64,000 bases of DNA from Pseudohaliea sp964438205 (GCA_964438205.1 CAYTJQ010000001.1:38857-102856); one strand, 5' to 3'; shown: positions 8,032 through 16,808, counted from the stretch's first letter. The notes: a model not told the origin generated them from the sequence alone. Program-made: numbers and translations.

Positions 8032-9405
8032 TCAGCCGCCCTGCTTCGGGCCTACCCAGACCTGCTGCGCGTTGACGAACGCGTGGATGCCGTGCGGGCC
8101 GAGTTCGCGCCCGTAGCCGGAGCGCTTGACCCCGCCGCTGGGCAGCCGAGGGTCGGTCTTGACGATGCCGTTGACGGCGACCTGCCCCGTGTCCAGCCGG
8201 CGGGCAATAGCCTCGGCCAGCCCGGTCTCGCCCCAGACCGAGGCGGCGAGGCCGTAACGGGTATCGTTGGCCATGGCGATCGCGGCCTCCGCGTCGTCGG
8301 CACGCAGCAGGACCATGACCGGACCGAAGGTTTCCTCGCGGGCGGCGGTCATCGCCTGGGTCACCTCCGTCAGCAGCGTGACCGGGTAGAAGAACCCGGC
8401 GCCGTCGGGGATTTCACCGCCCAGGCGGCAGCGGGCGCCCGCGGCCACCGTCTCCTGCACCTGCCGGTGCAGGTTGTCGCGCAGGTCCTCCCGGGCGATG
8501 GGACCGACATCCGTGGACTCCTCGCGCGGGTCGCCGACGGTGAGCGCCGCCAGGCGTCCCTCGAGCAGCGCGGCGAGCTCGTCGTACACGGTGTCCTCGA
8601 CGATGATGCGCTTGGCGGCGATGCAGCTCTGCCCGGCGTTGATGATGCGCGACAGGGTGATCACGTCTGCCGCCGCCCCGAGGTCTGCACCGGCGAGAAC
8701 GATGCACGGGTCCGACCCGCCCAGCTCGAGCACCGCGGGCTTGATCTCGGCGGCTGCAAGCGCTGCTACCGCGGCCCCGCCGCGATCGGAGCCGGTGAAG
8801 GACACCGCCCGCACGCGGTCGTCGCGGATGACGTTCGCCACCGCCGCGTGGTCCATGGGCAGATCCTGGAACAAGCCTGCGGGCGCGCCGACCTGCTCGA
8901 AGAGCGCGCCGATGGCGGCGGCCGAGGACGGCACGTGGGCGTCGTGCTTCATGAGACAGGTATTACCGGCCATGAGCGCCGGTGCCGCGAAGCGGAACGC
9001 CAGCCAGAACGGGGCATTCCAGGGCAGGACGCCGAGCACGGTGCCGATAGGCAGGTGCTGCACGTAGCTGCGGCTGGCATCGGACGGCAGGGACAGCGGC
9101 TCGAGGTAGGCCTCGGCGTGCTCGGCATAGTGCTCCGCTGCCCAGGCGGCTTTCTCCACCTCGCCGCGGGCCTCGCGGATGGGCTTGCCCATCTCCTCGG
9201 TCATGAGTGGCGCCAGCTGCTCCACGTCGTCGCGCAGGCGCTTCGCCACCGCGCGCAGTACCTCGCCGCGCTCGGCGAAGCTGGCGCGGCGCCAGTCGCG
9301 GAAACAGGCATGGCTGGCGGCGAGTGCCGCCTCCACCTGCCCCGGGTCGGCGTAGGGCACTTCCCGGAGCAGGCGACCGGTGGTCGGGTCAATCACTCTC
9401 TGCAT
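8032..9405 (-). CDS. doeC: NAD(P)-dependent aldehyde dehydrogenase, probable aspartate-semialdehyde dehydrogenase DoeC
   Basis: A 457-residue ALDH-superfamily enzyme starting at an ATG six bases after GGGAGG. Visible motifs are LPWNAPFW, the FTGSDRGG cofactor loop, the ELGGSDP glutamate, the catalytic cysteine in NAGQSCIA and EETFGPV. By sequence alone it resembles succinate-semialdehyde dehydrogenases. As the last gene of the doe operon it most likely oxidises L-aspartate-4-semialdehyde to aspartate in ectoine degradation. That assignment rests on context, and a GabD-like role is the alternative. Its start overlaps doeA by 17 bases. Confidence 0.8.
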   Translation of the reverse strand: MQRVIDPTTGRLLREVPYADPGQVEAALAASHACFRDWRRASFAERGEVLRAVAKRLRDDVEQLAPLMTEEMGKPIREARGEVEKAAWAAEHYAEHAEAYLEPLSLPSDASRSYVQHLPIGTVLGVLPWNAPFWLAFRFAAPALMAGNTCLMKHDAHVPSSAAAIGALFEQVGAPAGLFQDLPMDHAAVANVIRDDRVRAVSFTGSDRGGAAVAALAAAEIKPAVLELGGSDPCIVLAGADLGAAADVITLSRIINAGQSCIAAKRIIVEDTVYDELAALLEGRLAALTVGDPREESTDVGPIAREDLRDNLHRQVQETVAAGARCRLGGEIPDGAGFFYPVTLLTEVTQAMTAAREETFGPVMVLLRADDAEAAIAMANDTRYGLAASVWGETGLAEAIARRLDTGQVAVNGIVKTDPRLPSGGVKRSGYGRELGPHGIHAFVNAQQVWVGPKQGG

Positions 9406-10717
9406 GGGTGCCTCCCTGGTCTGTACGAGGGTCTGTACGAGGGTCTGTGCGAGGATCTGTGCGAGGGTCCTCGCGAGGGTCCTTGCCATTGGCTTTCGTT
9501 GAGCGCGCCGGTGCCGGGGCGGGCGACTTCTCGCTACCGGCGGCCTTGCCGCTCGCCGGCTTGACCACGAAATCCCGGTCGAGGGCGAAGAAGCTCTCGC
9601 AGCCATCGGCGGTGACGCGGATCGTGTCGGAGATGCCGACCGTCTTGTCGCCCTCGACACCCCACATCCAGGGCAGGATATGGAAGGTCATGCCCTCCCT
9701 GAGGACCCGCGAGTCGCCCTGCTTCAGGCTGACGATGTAGCCCTCGTCCCAGGACGGCGGGAACGCGATGCCAATGGAGTAGCCGGAACGGGTGATCAGG
9801 CTCGCGCCGACCATGTTGTCGGTGATGATGTTGCGCACGAGGTTGTCCACGTCGGAGACCGTGAGGCCCGGCTGTACCTGCGTGTGCACCTCGTCGAGGG
9901 CGAACTTCATGCGCTCCTGGGCCTGCGCCATCGCATCGGTCAGCTCGCCGCAGATCACGGTACGCATCATCGCCGTGTGATAGCGCCGGTAGCAGCCGCC
10001 GACCTCGATGAAGACGTGCTCCCCCGGCTGCACCGTTCGCCCCTCCCAGGTCGCGTGACCGATCATGGAGCGCGGCCCGGAGACGACGTAGGGCATGACC
10101 GCCGGCGGCTCACCGCCGGCACGGAACATGGCCGAGGAAATGGCAGCGCCGATCTCGTTCTCGGTGACCCCGGCCTCACAGGCCTCGAAACCCGCGCGCA
10201 TGCCGGCCTCCGTGGCCTTCGCCGCCCGCCGCATGATCTCGATCTCCGCCGGGGACTTGCAGACCCGCCCCTCCTCGACGATGCCGAAGCAGTCGATGAG
10301 CCTGCCGTCGCGGAAGGTCGTGTGGATCGCGTCCTGGTGGTAGGCCGGGAAGAAATAGCTGTTGCGCTCGTAGCCCACGGTCTTGTCGCTCAAGCCGAAC
10401 TCCCGCAGCGCCTCCACCAGCATCTGGATCGCGTCCCCCGTGTCCGGGTAGGGCCGGGTTTTCTCCACCCAGGTGCGGGCGTGGATGTTCGACTCCTCCA
10501 GGTGCCGGGTGATCATGAAGGGCTCGTCTTCGAGCGGCACCACCAGGGACTGGAAGAAGGAGTACCCCGTGGTCTGGTAGTCCGTGAGGTACATGAGGTT
10601 CTCGGGGTCCGTGATCACCACGGCGTCGAGGAGCCGGGCGGCCATGCGCTCGCGCAGCTCGCGCAGGCGGCGCTCGTACTCCTCGAAGGGGAAGGTCATG
10701 TCATCGCGCTGTCTCAT
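9389..10717 (-). CDS. doeA: Ectoine hydrolase DoeA (M24 pita-bread family)
   Basis: A 442-residue M24-family protein that opens the ectoine ring to N-acetyl-diaminobutyrate. It begins FPFEEYERRL, has a creatinase-like N-domain, and a C-domain with SMIGHATW and VFIEVGGCYRRYH. The two Asp metal ligands of metallo-M24 enzymes are replaced by Glu and Thr here, which fits a metal-independent creatinase-like mechanism. The ATG at 10717 has GGAGG five bases upstream and shares four bases (ATGA) with the doeD stop; an internal ATG at 10699 is less likely. The last 60 or so residues are a low-complexity tail ending in DPRT repeats, which is unusual for the family. Confidence 0.85.
   Translation of the reverse strand: MRQRDDMTFPFEEYERRLRELRERMAARLLDAVVITDPENLMYLTDYQTTGYSFFQSLVVPLEDEPFMITRHLEESNIHARTWVEKTRPYPDTGDAIQMLVEALREFGLSDKTVGYERNSYFFPAYHQDAIHTTFRDGRLIDCFGIVEEGRVCKSPAEIEIMRRAAKATEAGMRAGFEACEAGVTENEIGAAISSAMFRAGGEPPAVMPYVVSGPRSMIGHATWEGRTVQPGEHVFIEVGGCYRRYHTAMMRTVICGELTDAMAQAQERMKFALDEVHTQVQPGLTVSDVDNLVRNIITDNMVGASLITRSGYSIGIAFPPSWDEGYIVSLKQGDSRVLREGMTFHILPWMWGVEGDKTVGISDTIRVTADGCESFFALDRDFVVKPASGKAAGSEKSPAPAPARSTKANGKDPREDPRTDPRTDPRTDPRTDQGGTHAESD
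9418..9477. repeat. Five 12-bp tandem repeats inside the 3' end of doeA
   Basis: Five consecutive 12-bp units (two identical GGTCTGTACGAG, then three that differ by one to four bases) encode the Asp-Pro-Arg-Thr repeats of the DoeA tail. They sit between the DoeA core and the doeC ribosome-binding site. The graded divergence along the array suggests recent slippage at one end. This is not a CRISPR. Confidence 0.9.
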
Positions 10718-12018
10718 CGCTCCTCCAGGACGGCCTCCAGGTTGCGCAGGAGAATGTCGAGCCCCTCGTCCAGGTCTTCGTCGGGGATCGTGAGCGGCGG
10801 GATGAGCTTGAAGGTCGAGCCGCCGGTGCCGCTGGCGCCGAGGAGCAGGCCGTCCCGGAAACAGCGCGCGCACACCTCCTTGGTGATGGCGCCGTCGCCG
10901 ACATCGAGGGCCTGCATCATGCCCTTGCCGCGCACCTGCATGGGGTGGTCCTTGCTGTCGGCAAAGGCCTGCAGCCGCCCGGACATGCGTTGCCCCTTGG
11001 CGGCGACCTCGGTCATCAGCGCGTCGTCGTCGAAGTAGGCAAGCGCCTCGCGGCCGGCGACGAAGGAAAGGCCCTGGCCACGGAAGGTGCCCGTGTGCTC
11101 GCCCGGCTGCCAGTGATCATCGTGCTCGGGCTTGACCAGGTTCATGGCCAGGGGCGTGCCGAAGCCGCCGATGCCTTTGGCGAGGGTGATGATATCCGGG
11201 TCCAGGCCAAGGCCGTCAAAGCTGAAGTAGCTGCCGGTGCGGCCACAGCCGGCCTGGATGTCATCGATGATAAACAGCGCACCGACGTCCCTCGCGAGCT
11301 GCTCGACCGCGCGCAGCCACTCGGCGCTGGCCACGTGCACGCCCCCCTCGGCCTGGATGGCCTCCACGAGGAAGGCCGCCGGCGGCTCGAGACCGGACGA
11401 GGAATTCTCGAGCTGGCCGCGCAGGGCGTCCAGGGAGCCCATGCCACAGCCCTTGTTGCAGCCGAGGCAGACCTTCTCGCAGCCGAAGGGCTGTCGCAGC
11501 ACGTGCTCGAGGGGCACCCCGGCGGCGTTGCGGAAATAGCTGTTCGCGGTGGCGGCCAGGGAGCCGAGGGTCATGCCGTGGAAGCCGGAGGTGTAGGCCA
11601 CGACGGACCGCCGCCCCGTGACCCGGCGCGCCAGCTTGAGTGCGGTCTCGACAGCGTTGGTGCCCGTGGGCCCCATGAAGGTCATGCGATAGTTCATGTA
11701 CCGGGGCTTCAGGATCGTATCCACGAACCCCTGCAGGAACTCGCGCTTGGCCGTCGTGTGCATGTCGAGGCTGTGGGCGACGCCGTCGGCCTCGATGTAA
11801 TCGATGATGGCCTTCTTCATGCGCGGGTTGTTGTGGCCGAAATTGAGCACACCGGCACCGGCAAAGAAGTCGATGTAGGACTTGCCCCCCTCGTCGACCT
11901 GGCGGGCGTTGGACGCCGACTTGAAGACCGTGGGGTACAGGCGGCAGTAGCCGCGCAGCTCCGACTCCCACTGTTGAAACACGTCAACTCCCTCCGGAGC
12001 GTTCATGGCTGTATTCAT
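10714..12018 (-). CDS. doeD: Class-III aminotransferase DoeD (diaminobutyrate transaminase)
   Basis: A 434-residue PLP enzyme of the class-III (EctB-like) family. Features are FFAGAGVLNFGHN, MTFMGPTGTNAVE, the FHGMTLGS stretch, the IIDDIQAGCGRTG aspartate and the PLP lysine in TLAKGIGGFG. It should convert diaminobutyrate and 2-oxoglutarate to aspartate semialdehyde and glutamate. EctB runs the reverse reaction in ectoine synthesis, but no ectA or ectC is nearby and doeA and doeC are, so the catabolic role is favoured. The start ATG follows GAGGAAAGG and overlaps the doeB2 stop (ATGA). Confidence 0.86.
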   Translation of the reverse strand: MNTAMNAPEGVDVFQQWESELRGYCRLYPTVFKSASNARQVDEGGKSYIDFFAGAGVLNFGHNNPRMKKAIIDYIEADGVAHSLDMHTTAKREFLQGFVDTILKPRYMNYRMTFMGPTGTNAVETALKLARRVTGRRSVVAYTSGFHGMTLGSLAATANSYFRNAAGVPLEHVLRQPFGCEKVCLGCNKGCGMGSLDALRGQLENSSSGLEPPAAFLVEAIQAEGGVHVASAEWLRAVEQLARDVGALFIIDDIQAGCGRTGSYFSFDGLGLDPDIITLAKGIGGFGTPLAMNLVKPEHDDHWQPGEHTGTFRGQGLSFVAGREALAYFDDDALMTEVAAKGQRMSGRLQAFADSKDHPMQVRGKGMMQALDVGDGAITKEVCARCFRDGLLLGASGTGGSTFKLIPPLTIPDEDLDEGLDILLRNLEAVLEER

Positions 12019-13232
12019 TGCCTTTCCTCTGTGGTTGCTTCGTCGGATAGCGGATGCGTGCCCGCGGTATCCGGCAGGGGGGCCCCCGCCAGGCGCGCGT
12101 AGACGCGGGCCATGGGGGCGATCAACGCATCGTTGAAATCATAGCGGGCGCTGTGGCAGGGCACCTGGTGGCAGGCCTGGTCATCGCCGGCGCCCACCAG
12201 CGCGAAGGCCCCGGGACGCTCGCGAAGGTAGTAGCTGAAGTCCTCAGAGGCCATGATCGGCACACGTGTGCCGCCATCGAGCACGGCCGGCCCGAACTCC
12301 GCCGCGAGCGCTCCGCGGTAGCAGGCGGCCTCCTCCGCGTGGTTCACGGTGGGGCCATAGCGCGGGAACAGCTCAACCTCGCAGTCCACACCGTAGCCGG
12401 CAGCGGTACCCGTGGCGATCTCGGTCATCAACTCGCCGAGGCGGCTGCGGTCGCGGTCATCGGCGATACGGAAGCTGCCTTCGATCACTGCATCGTCCGG
12501 GATGACCGTCGGGTTGCTGCGCGCGTCGATGGAGGTAATGCTGAGCACCGTGGCCGCCTGGGCCGGCAGGCGGCGGCTGACGACCTGCTGCAGCGCCTGC
12601 ACCACCGCAGCCGCGGCCAGCACCGGGTCCCGGCAGAGTTCCGGCTGGCTCGCGTGGCCGCCGGCGCCGCGCAGCGTCAGGCGATAGGTGCCGTTGCCCG
12701 CCATCACGACGCCATCCGGGCAGACGGCCCGGCCGAAGGGGATGGCCGGCCAGTTGTGCCAGCCGAAGACGGCGTCGATCCCGTCGAGGGCGCCGTCGGC
12801 AATCATGCGCTCGGCGCCGTGGCCACCCTCTTCCGCCGGCTGGAACAGGAGCGTCACCGGCCCCGGCAGGCGGTCCTCCACCGCGGCGAGCCAGGTGGCG
12901 GCAGCGTAGAGCGTGGCCGTATGGCCGTCGTGCCCGCAGGCGTGCATGCAGCCCTCGCGCCGCGAGCGCCAGGGCAGGTCGGTCTGCTCGTGGATGGGCA
13001 GGGCGTCGAGGTCGGCGCGCAGCGCGATGTGGCGGCCGCCGGCAGCGGGCGCGAGTCTCGCGACCGTCCCCGTATCGGCACAGGACCGCCAGGAGAGACC
13101 CAGCTCGTCCAGGGCGGCCCGCACCCGCGCCGCCGTGTCGTGCTCGGCCCAGGTGAGCTCGGGCTCGGCATGCAGTGCCCGCCGCAGCTCGATGGCGCGT
13201 GCCACAGCGCTGTCCCAGGGAGCCGCACTCAT
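12015..13232 (-). CDS. doeB2: M20-family amidohydrolase, probable N-acetyl-diaminobutyrate deacetylase (DoeB2-type)
   Basis: A 405-residue M20 aminoacylase. Metal and catalytic motifs are intact: ALRADLDALP, HACGHDGH, the PAEEGGHGA glutamates and the C-terminal MASEDFSYYL. A dimerisation domain (GGHASQP) lies in the middle. As the first gene of the doe operon it probably removes the acetyl group from N-acetyl-L-2,4-diaminobutyrate. The better known DoeB is an unrelated M14-type enzyme, so this operon uses the M20 alternative; substrate assignment is by context. The 213 bases upstream, shared with the divergent acyl-CoA dehydrogenase gene, should contain the promoters. Confidence 0.75.
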   Translation of the reverse strand: MSAAPWDSAVARAIELRRALHAEPELTWAEHDTAARVRAALDELGLSWRSCADTGTVARLAPAAGGRHIALRADLDALPIHEQTDLPWRSRREGCMHACGHDGHTATLYAAATWLAAVEDRLPGPVTLLFQPAEEGGHGAERMIADGALDGIDAVFGWHNWPAIPFGRAVCPDGVVMAGNGTYRLTLRGAGGHASQPELCRDPVLAAAAVVQALQQVVSRRLPAQAATVLSITSIDARSNPTVIPDDAVIEGSFRIADDRDRSRLGELMTEIATGTAAGYGVDCEVELFPRYGPTVNHAEEAACYRGALAAEFGPAVLDGGTRVPIMASEDFSYYLRERPGAFALVGAGDDQACHQVPCHSARYDFNDALIAPMARVYARLAGAPLPDTAGTHPLSDEATTEERQ

Positions 13233-13326
13233 CGCGCGCCTCGCCGGGCCCGGCTCACGATCCGGTGGATCCTGTGAGGGGCTGTCAGCATCCCACTACC
13301 CTAGGGTCCCGGACGCGGCACTGCAA

Positions 13327-13350
13327 GTGTTGCACCGGGTGTTGCACCGG
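13327..13350. repeat. Two exact 12-bp tandem copies in divergent intergenic region
   Basis: GTGTTGCACCGG occurs twice head to tail between doeB2 and the acyl-CoA dehydrogenase gene. It could be a paired regulator site or simple slippage. The 213-base intergenic region shows no other clear element. Confidence 0.7.
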
Positions 13351-13445
13351 GCGTGATCCCGCCGTGGCCTTGGCGGCCCGCAGGCGCTAAGGTATGCGCT
13401 CTGCAAGGAACACCGATCCTGGAAGCAAGCTACAAGGAAGTCCCC

Positions 13446-14672
13446 ATGTTCGAATTCAGCGAGCAATCCCGGGACCTGCAGCTACGCCTGCAGGCCTTCA
13501 TGGATGAACACATCTACCCCAACGAGCACACCTTCGCCGAGCAGCTGGCCGGCGCGGACAATCGCTTTGCCCCGCTGCCCATCGTCGAGGCACTGAAGGT
13601 CAAGGCACGCGAGGCCGGGCTCTGGAACCTGTTCATCCCCCCATCCCTCGCGAGGTTCTGCGACCACGGGGGCATCAGCAACTTCGACTACGCGCCCCTC
13701 GCCGAGATCATGGGCCGCGTGCTCTGGTCGCCCGAGGTGTTCAACTGCAACGCCCCGGACACCGGCAACATGGAAGTGCTGATGAAGTACGGCTCCGAGG
13801 CCCAGCAGGAGCGCTGGCTGCGGCCGCTGCTGGACGGCGAGATCCGCTCCGCCTACGCCATGACCGAGCCGCAGGTCGCCTCCTCCGACGCCACCAACGT
13901 CCAGCTCTCCATTGTCCGCGACGGCGACGAATGGGTCCTCAACGGGCGCAAGTGGTTCATCACCGGGGCGATGTACGAGCGCACGCAAATCTTCATCGTC
14001 ATGGGCAAGTCGGACCCCGAGAACCCCAACCGGCACCAGCAGCAGTCGCAGGTCCTGGTTCCCCGCGGCACGCCGGGCATGGAGATCGTCCGCCCCTTGA
14101 CGACCCTCGGCTACGACGACGCGCCCCACGGCCATGCCGAGCTCCGCTTCACGGATGTGCGCGTGCCGCTCGATAACATGCTCCTCGGCGAGGGCCGCGG
14201 TTTCGAGATTGCCCAGGGCCGGCTCGGCCCGGGCCGCATGCACCACTGCATGCGCCTCGTTGGCGCCGCCCAGCGGTCCCTGGAGCTCGCCTGCCGGCGC
14301 GTGACCCGGCGCGAGACCTTCGGCCGGCCCCTGGCCAAGCACCAGTCGGTTCGCGAGGGCATCGCGCAGAGCTTCGCGGAGATCGAGATGATGCGCATGC
14401 TGGTGCTCAAGGCCTGCAAGCGCATGGACGAAGTCGGCGCGCAGGCGGCCCGCGACATGATCGCCGCGGCCAAGATCGCCGTGCCGCTCATGGCCCAGCA
14501 GGTGATCGACCGCTGCATGCAGGTGCACGGTGCCGGCGGCCTCACGGAAGACTGGATGATGGCCGAGGCCTTCAGCTATGCGCGCTGGTGCCGCCAGGCG
14601 GACGGCCCGGACGAGGTGCACATGATGGCGTTGGGCAAGCAGGTGATCGAGCGCTACGGCAACGAAGACTGA
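13446..14672 (+). CDS. Acyl-CoA dehydrogenase
   Basis: A 408-residue flavoprotein that introduces the alpha-beta double bond in acyl-CoA. It has the family order: N-terminal helical domain, middle beta domain (AMTEPQVASSDA, the FAD/substrate loop, then NGRKWFITGA), C-terminal helical domain (RRETFGRPLAKHQ, MQVHGAGG). The insert NRHQQQSQ is typical of the larger ACAD10/11-like group in proteobacteria. The ATG at 13446 follows AAGGAAG. It heads a plus-strand module with a hydratase and a thiolase. Chain-length preference cannot be told. Confidence 0.9.
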   Translation: MFEFSEQSRDLQLRLQAFMDEHIYPNEHTFAEQLAGADNRFAPLPIVEALKVKAREAGLWNLFIPPSLARFCDHGGISNFDYAPLAEIMGRVLWSPEVFNCNAPDTGNMEVLMKYGSEAQQERWLRPLLDGEIRSAYAMTEPQVASSDATNVQLSIVRDGDEWVLNGRKWFITGAMYERTQIFIVMGKSDPENPNRHQQQSQVLVPRGTPGMEIVRPLTTLGYDDAPHGHAELRFTDVRVPLDNMLLGEGRGFEIAQGRLGPGRMHHCMRLVGAAQRSLELACRRVTRRETFGRPLAKHQSVREGIAQSFAEIEMMRMLVLKACKRMDEVGAQAARDMIAAAKIAVPLMAQQVIDRCMQVHGAGGLTEDWMMAEAFSYARWCRQADGPDEVHMMALGKQVIERYGNED

Positions 14673-14711
14673 TGCACCGGTGGCAATGCGAACTGTCTGC
14701 CGACCGACGAT

Positions 14712-14751
14712 GACAACTGGACAACTGGACAACTGGACAACTGGACAACTG
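14712..14751 (+). repeat. Five exact 8-bp tandem repeats between acyl-CoA dehydrogenase and hydratase genes
   Basis: GACAACTG is repeated five times without error in the 122-base gap between the two genes. The unit is more AT-rich than its surroundings. An 8-bp non-coding microsatellite of this purity is a candidate for slipped-strand length variation in the leader of the hydratase gene. Confidence 0.95.
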
Positions 14752-14794
14752 AAAGCCGAAGACTGGACGAACTCGAGTCAAAAGGAGAATACCC

Positions 14795-15565
14795 GTGAGC
14801 GAAGAAGCCGTAGTCCTGACAGAAAACCGGGACGGCGTCCTGGTCATCACCCTCAACCGGCCGAAAGCGAAGAATGCGGTCAACAAGGCGACCGCGGAGG
14901 CCGTGAGTGCGGCCATCGACCAGCTCGAGAGCGACGACAGCCTCCGCGTCGGCATCATCACCGGCGCCGGCGGCACCTTCTGCTCCGGCATGGACCTCAA
15001 GGCCTTCGTCACCGGCGAGATGCCGGTGGTCGAGGGCCACGGCTTCGCCGGCCTCGTCGAGCGGCAGGTGAGCAAGCCGCTCATCGCCGCCGTCGAGGGC
15101 TACGCGCTCGCCGGTGGCTTCGAGGTCGCCATCAGCTGCGACCTCATCGTCGCCGCCGAGGACAGCCAGTTCGGTATTCCCGAGGTGAAGCGGGGCCTCG
15201 CCGCCGCCGCCGGGGGCCTGGTGAAGCTGCCCAGGCAGGTTCCCCCGCGGCTGGCCATGGAACTGGCCCTGACCGGCGACTTCATCAGCGCCGGCCGCGC
15301 CGCCGGGATTGGCCTCATCAACAGCGTTGTCGCGCCGGGGAAGGCCCTCGAGGCCGCCAGCGCTCTTGCGAAGAAGATCGCGGCCAACGGCCCCCTCGCC
15401 GTCGCCCGCAGCAAGCAGGTCATCGCCGCGGCCCAGGACTGGAGCAGCGAGGAGATGTTCGACCGGCAGAACACGCTGCTCAAGGACGTGCTCACGAGCG
15501 AGGACGCCATCGAGGGCGCCACGGCCTTCGCCGAGAAGCGCGCCCCGGTATGGAAAGGCAAGTGA
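14795..15565 (+). CDS. Enoyl-CoA hydratase (crotonase family)
   Basis: A 256-residue crotonase. Oxyanion-hole elements are GGTFCSGMDLKAF (about 60-71) and EGYALAGGFE (about 101-110). Both catalytic glutamates of true hydratases are present, Glu130 in GIPEVKRGL and Glu155 in RLAMELALTGD, so a hydratase rather than an isomerase is likely. The GTG start follows AAGGAGAA. It is followed after ten bases by the thiolase gene, so the two are co-transcribed. Confidence 0.9.
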   Translation: MSEEAVVLTENRDGVLVITLNRPKAKNAVNKATAEAVSAAIDQLESDDSLRVGIITGAGGTFCSGMDLKAFVTGEMPVVEGHGFAGLVERQVSKPLIAAVEGYALAGGFEVAISCDLIVAAEDSQFGIPEVKRGLAAAAGGLVKLPRQVPPRLAMELALTGDFISAGRAAGIGLINSVVAPGKALEAASALAKKIAANGPLAVARSKQVIAAAQDWSSEEMFDRQNTLLKDVLTSEDAIEGATAFAEKRAPVWKGK

Positions 15566-15575
15566 GGGCACGGTG

Positions 15576-16808
15576 ATGAAAGAAGCCTGGATCATCGACG
15601 CCTGCCGCACACCCCGCGGCATCGGCAAGAAAGGCAAAGGGGCCCTGGCCCACCTGCACCCGCAGCACCTCGGTGCGACGGTGCTCGCGGCCCTGGCCGA
15701 GCGCACGGGCATCGACACCGCCGCGGTGGACGATGTCATCTTCGGCACCAGCACCCAGCGCGGCCAGCAGGGCGGGGACCTCGCCCGCATGGCCGCGCTG
15801 GATGCGGGCTACGACGTGCGCTCTTCGGGCGTGACCCTGGACCGCTTCTGCGGCTCCGGCATTACCAGCGTGAACTTCGCCGCGGCCTCGATCATGAGCG
15901 GCATGGAGGACCTGGTGGTCGCCGGCGGCTGCGAGATGATGTCGACTTTCGGCTCGGACCCGACCCAGTCACCGTTCATCGACAGCGACAACCTGCGCCT
16001 GCGGGCGAAGCACCCGCAGCCGCACCAGGGGCTCTGTGCCGACACGATCGCCACCCTCGAGGGCATCGACCGCGAGGCGCTGGATCAGCTCGCCCTCACC
16101 TCGCAGCAGCGGGCCGCCCGGGCCGTCGAGGAGGGGCGCTTCGGACGCAGCCTGGTACCCGTGCACAACCCGGACGGCAGCCTGGCGCTGGACCACGAGG
16201 AGTTCCCGCGGCCGGAAACCACACTCGACAGCCTCGCGGGGCTGAAACCGGCCTTCGACGCGCTGGCCGACTACCCGCTGAACGATGACGGCACTACGTT
16301 CCGCAGCCTGGTCCTTCAGGCCTACCCGGACCTCGCCATCAACCACGTGCACCACGCCGGCAATTCCTCCGGCGTAGTCGACGGCGCCGCGGCGCTCCTG
16401 CTGGCCTCCCCGGACTACGCGAAGGCCCATGGGCTCAAGCCCCGCGCGCGGGTCCGGGCCATGGCCAACGTCGGCGACTCGCCGGTGCTGATGCTGAATG
16501 CACCGGTGCCCGCGGCGAGGAAGGTGCTCGGGAAAGCGGGCATGACCCTGGCCGACATCGATCTCTTCGAGATCAACGAGGCCTTCGCCGTGGTCGCCGA
16601 GAAGTTCATCCGCGACCTGGACCTCGACCGGGAGCGGGTGAACGTGAACGGCGGCGCCATGGCCCTGGGCCACCCGATCGGCGCCACCGGCTCCATCCTG
16701 ATCGGCACGCTCCTCGACGAGCTCGAGCGCCAGGACAAGCAGGTGGGCCTGGTCACCATGTGCGCCGCCGGCGGCATGGCGCCGGCGGTCATCATCGAGC
16801 GGGTGTAG
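15576..16808 (+). CDS. Thiolase (acetyl-CoA acyltransferase/acetyltransferase)
   Basis: A 410-residue thiolase. The acyl-accepting Cys92 lies in LDRFCGSGITS. NEAFA, GGAMALGHPIGATG and the second catalytic cysteine in CAAGG are all in place. The opening IIDACRTPRGIGKKGKGAL resembles degradative thiolases of the FadA/acetyl-CoA acetyltransferase group. A GTG three bases before the chosen ATG is an equal alternative. It completes a dehydrogenase-hydratase-thiolase module; the hydroxyacyl-CoA dehydrogenase step is not encoded here. Confidence 0.9.
   Translation: MKEAWIIDACRTPRGIGKKGKGALAHLHPQHLGATVLAALAERTGIDTAAVDDVIFGTSTQRGQQGGDLARMAALDAGYDVRSSGVTLDRFCGSGITSVNFAAASIMSGMEDLVVAGGCEMMSTFGSDPTQSPFIDSDNLRLRAKHPQPHQGLCADTIATLEGIDREALDQLALTSQQRAARAVEEGRFGRSLVPVHNPDGSLALDHEEFPRPETTLDSLAGLKPAFDALADYPLNDDGTTFRSLVLQAYPDLAINHVHHAGNSSGVVDGAAALLLASPDYAKAHGLKPRARVRAMANVGDSPVLMLNAPVPAARKVLGKAGMTLADIDLFEINEAFAVVAEKFIRDLDLDRERVNVNGGAMALGHPIGATGSILIGTLLDELERQDKQVGLVTMCAAGGMAPAVIIERV

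Noticed and set aside
9418..9477. Possible CRISPR-like array
   Set aside because: Repeats are contiguous 12-bp units without spacers and encode an in-frame DPRT tail.
10714..12018. EctB of ectoine synthesis
   Set aside because: No ectA, ectC or ectD is adjacent; the gene is coupled to doeA and a deacetylase, so a catabolic DoeD is more likely.
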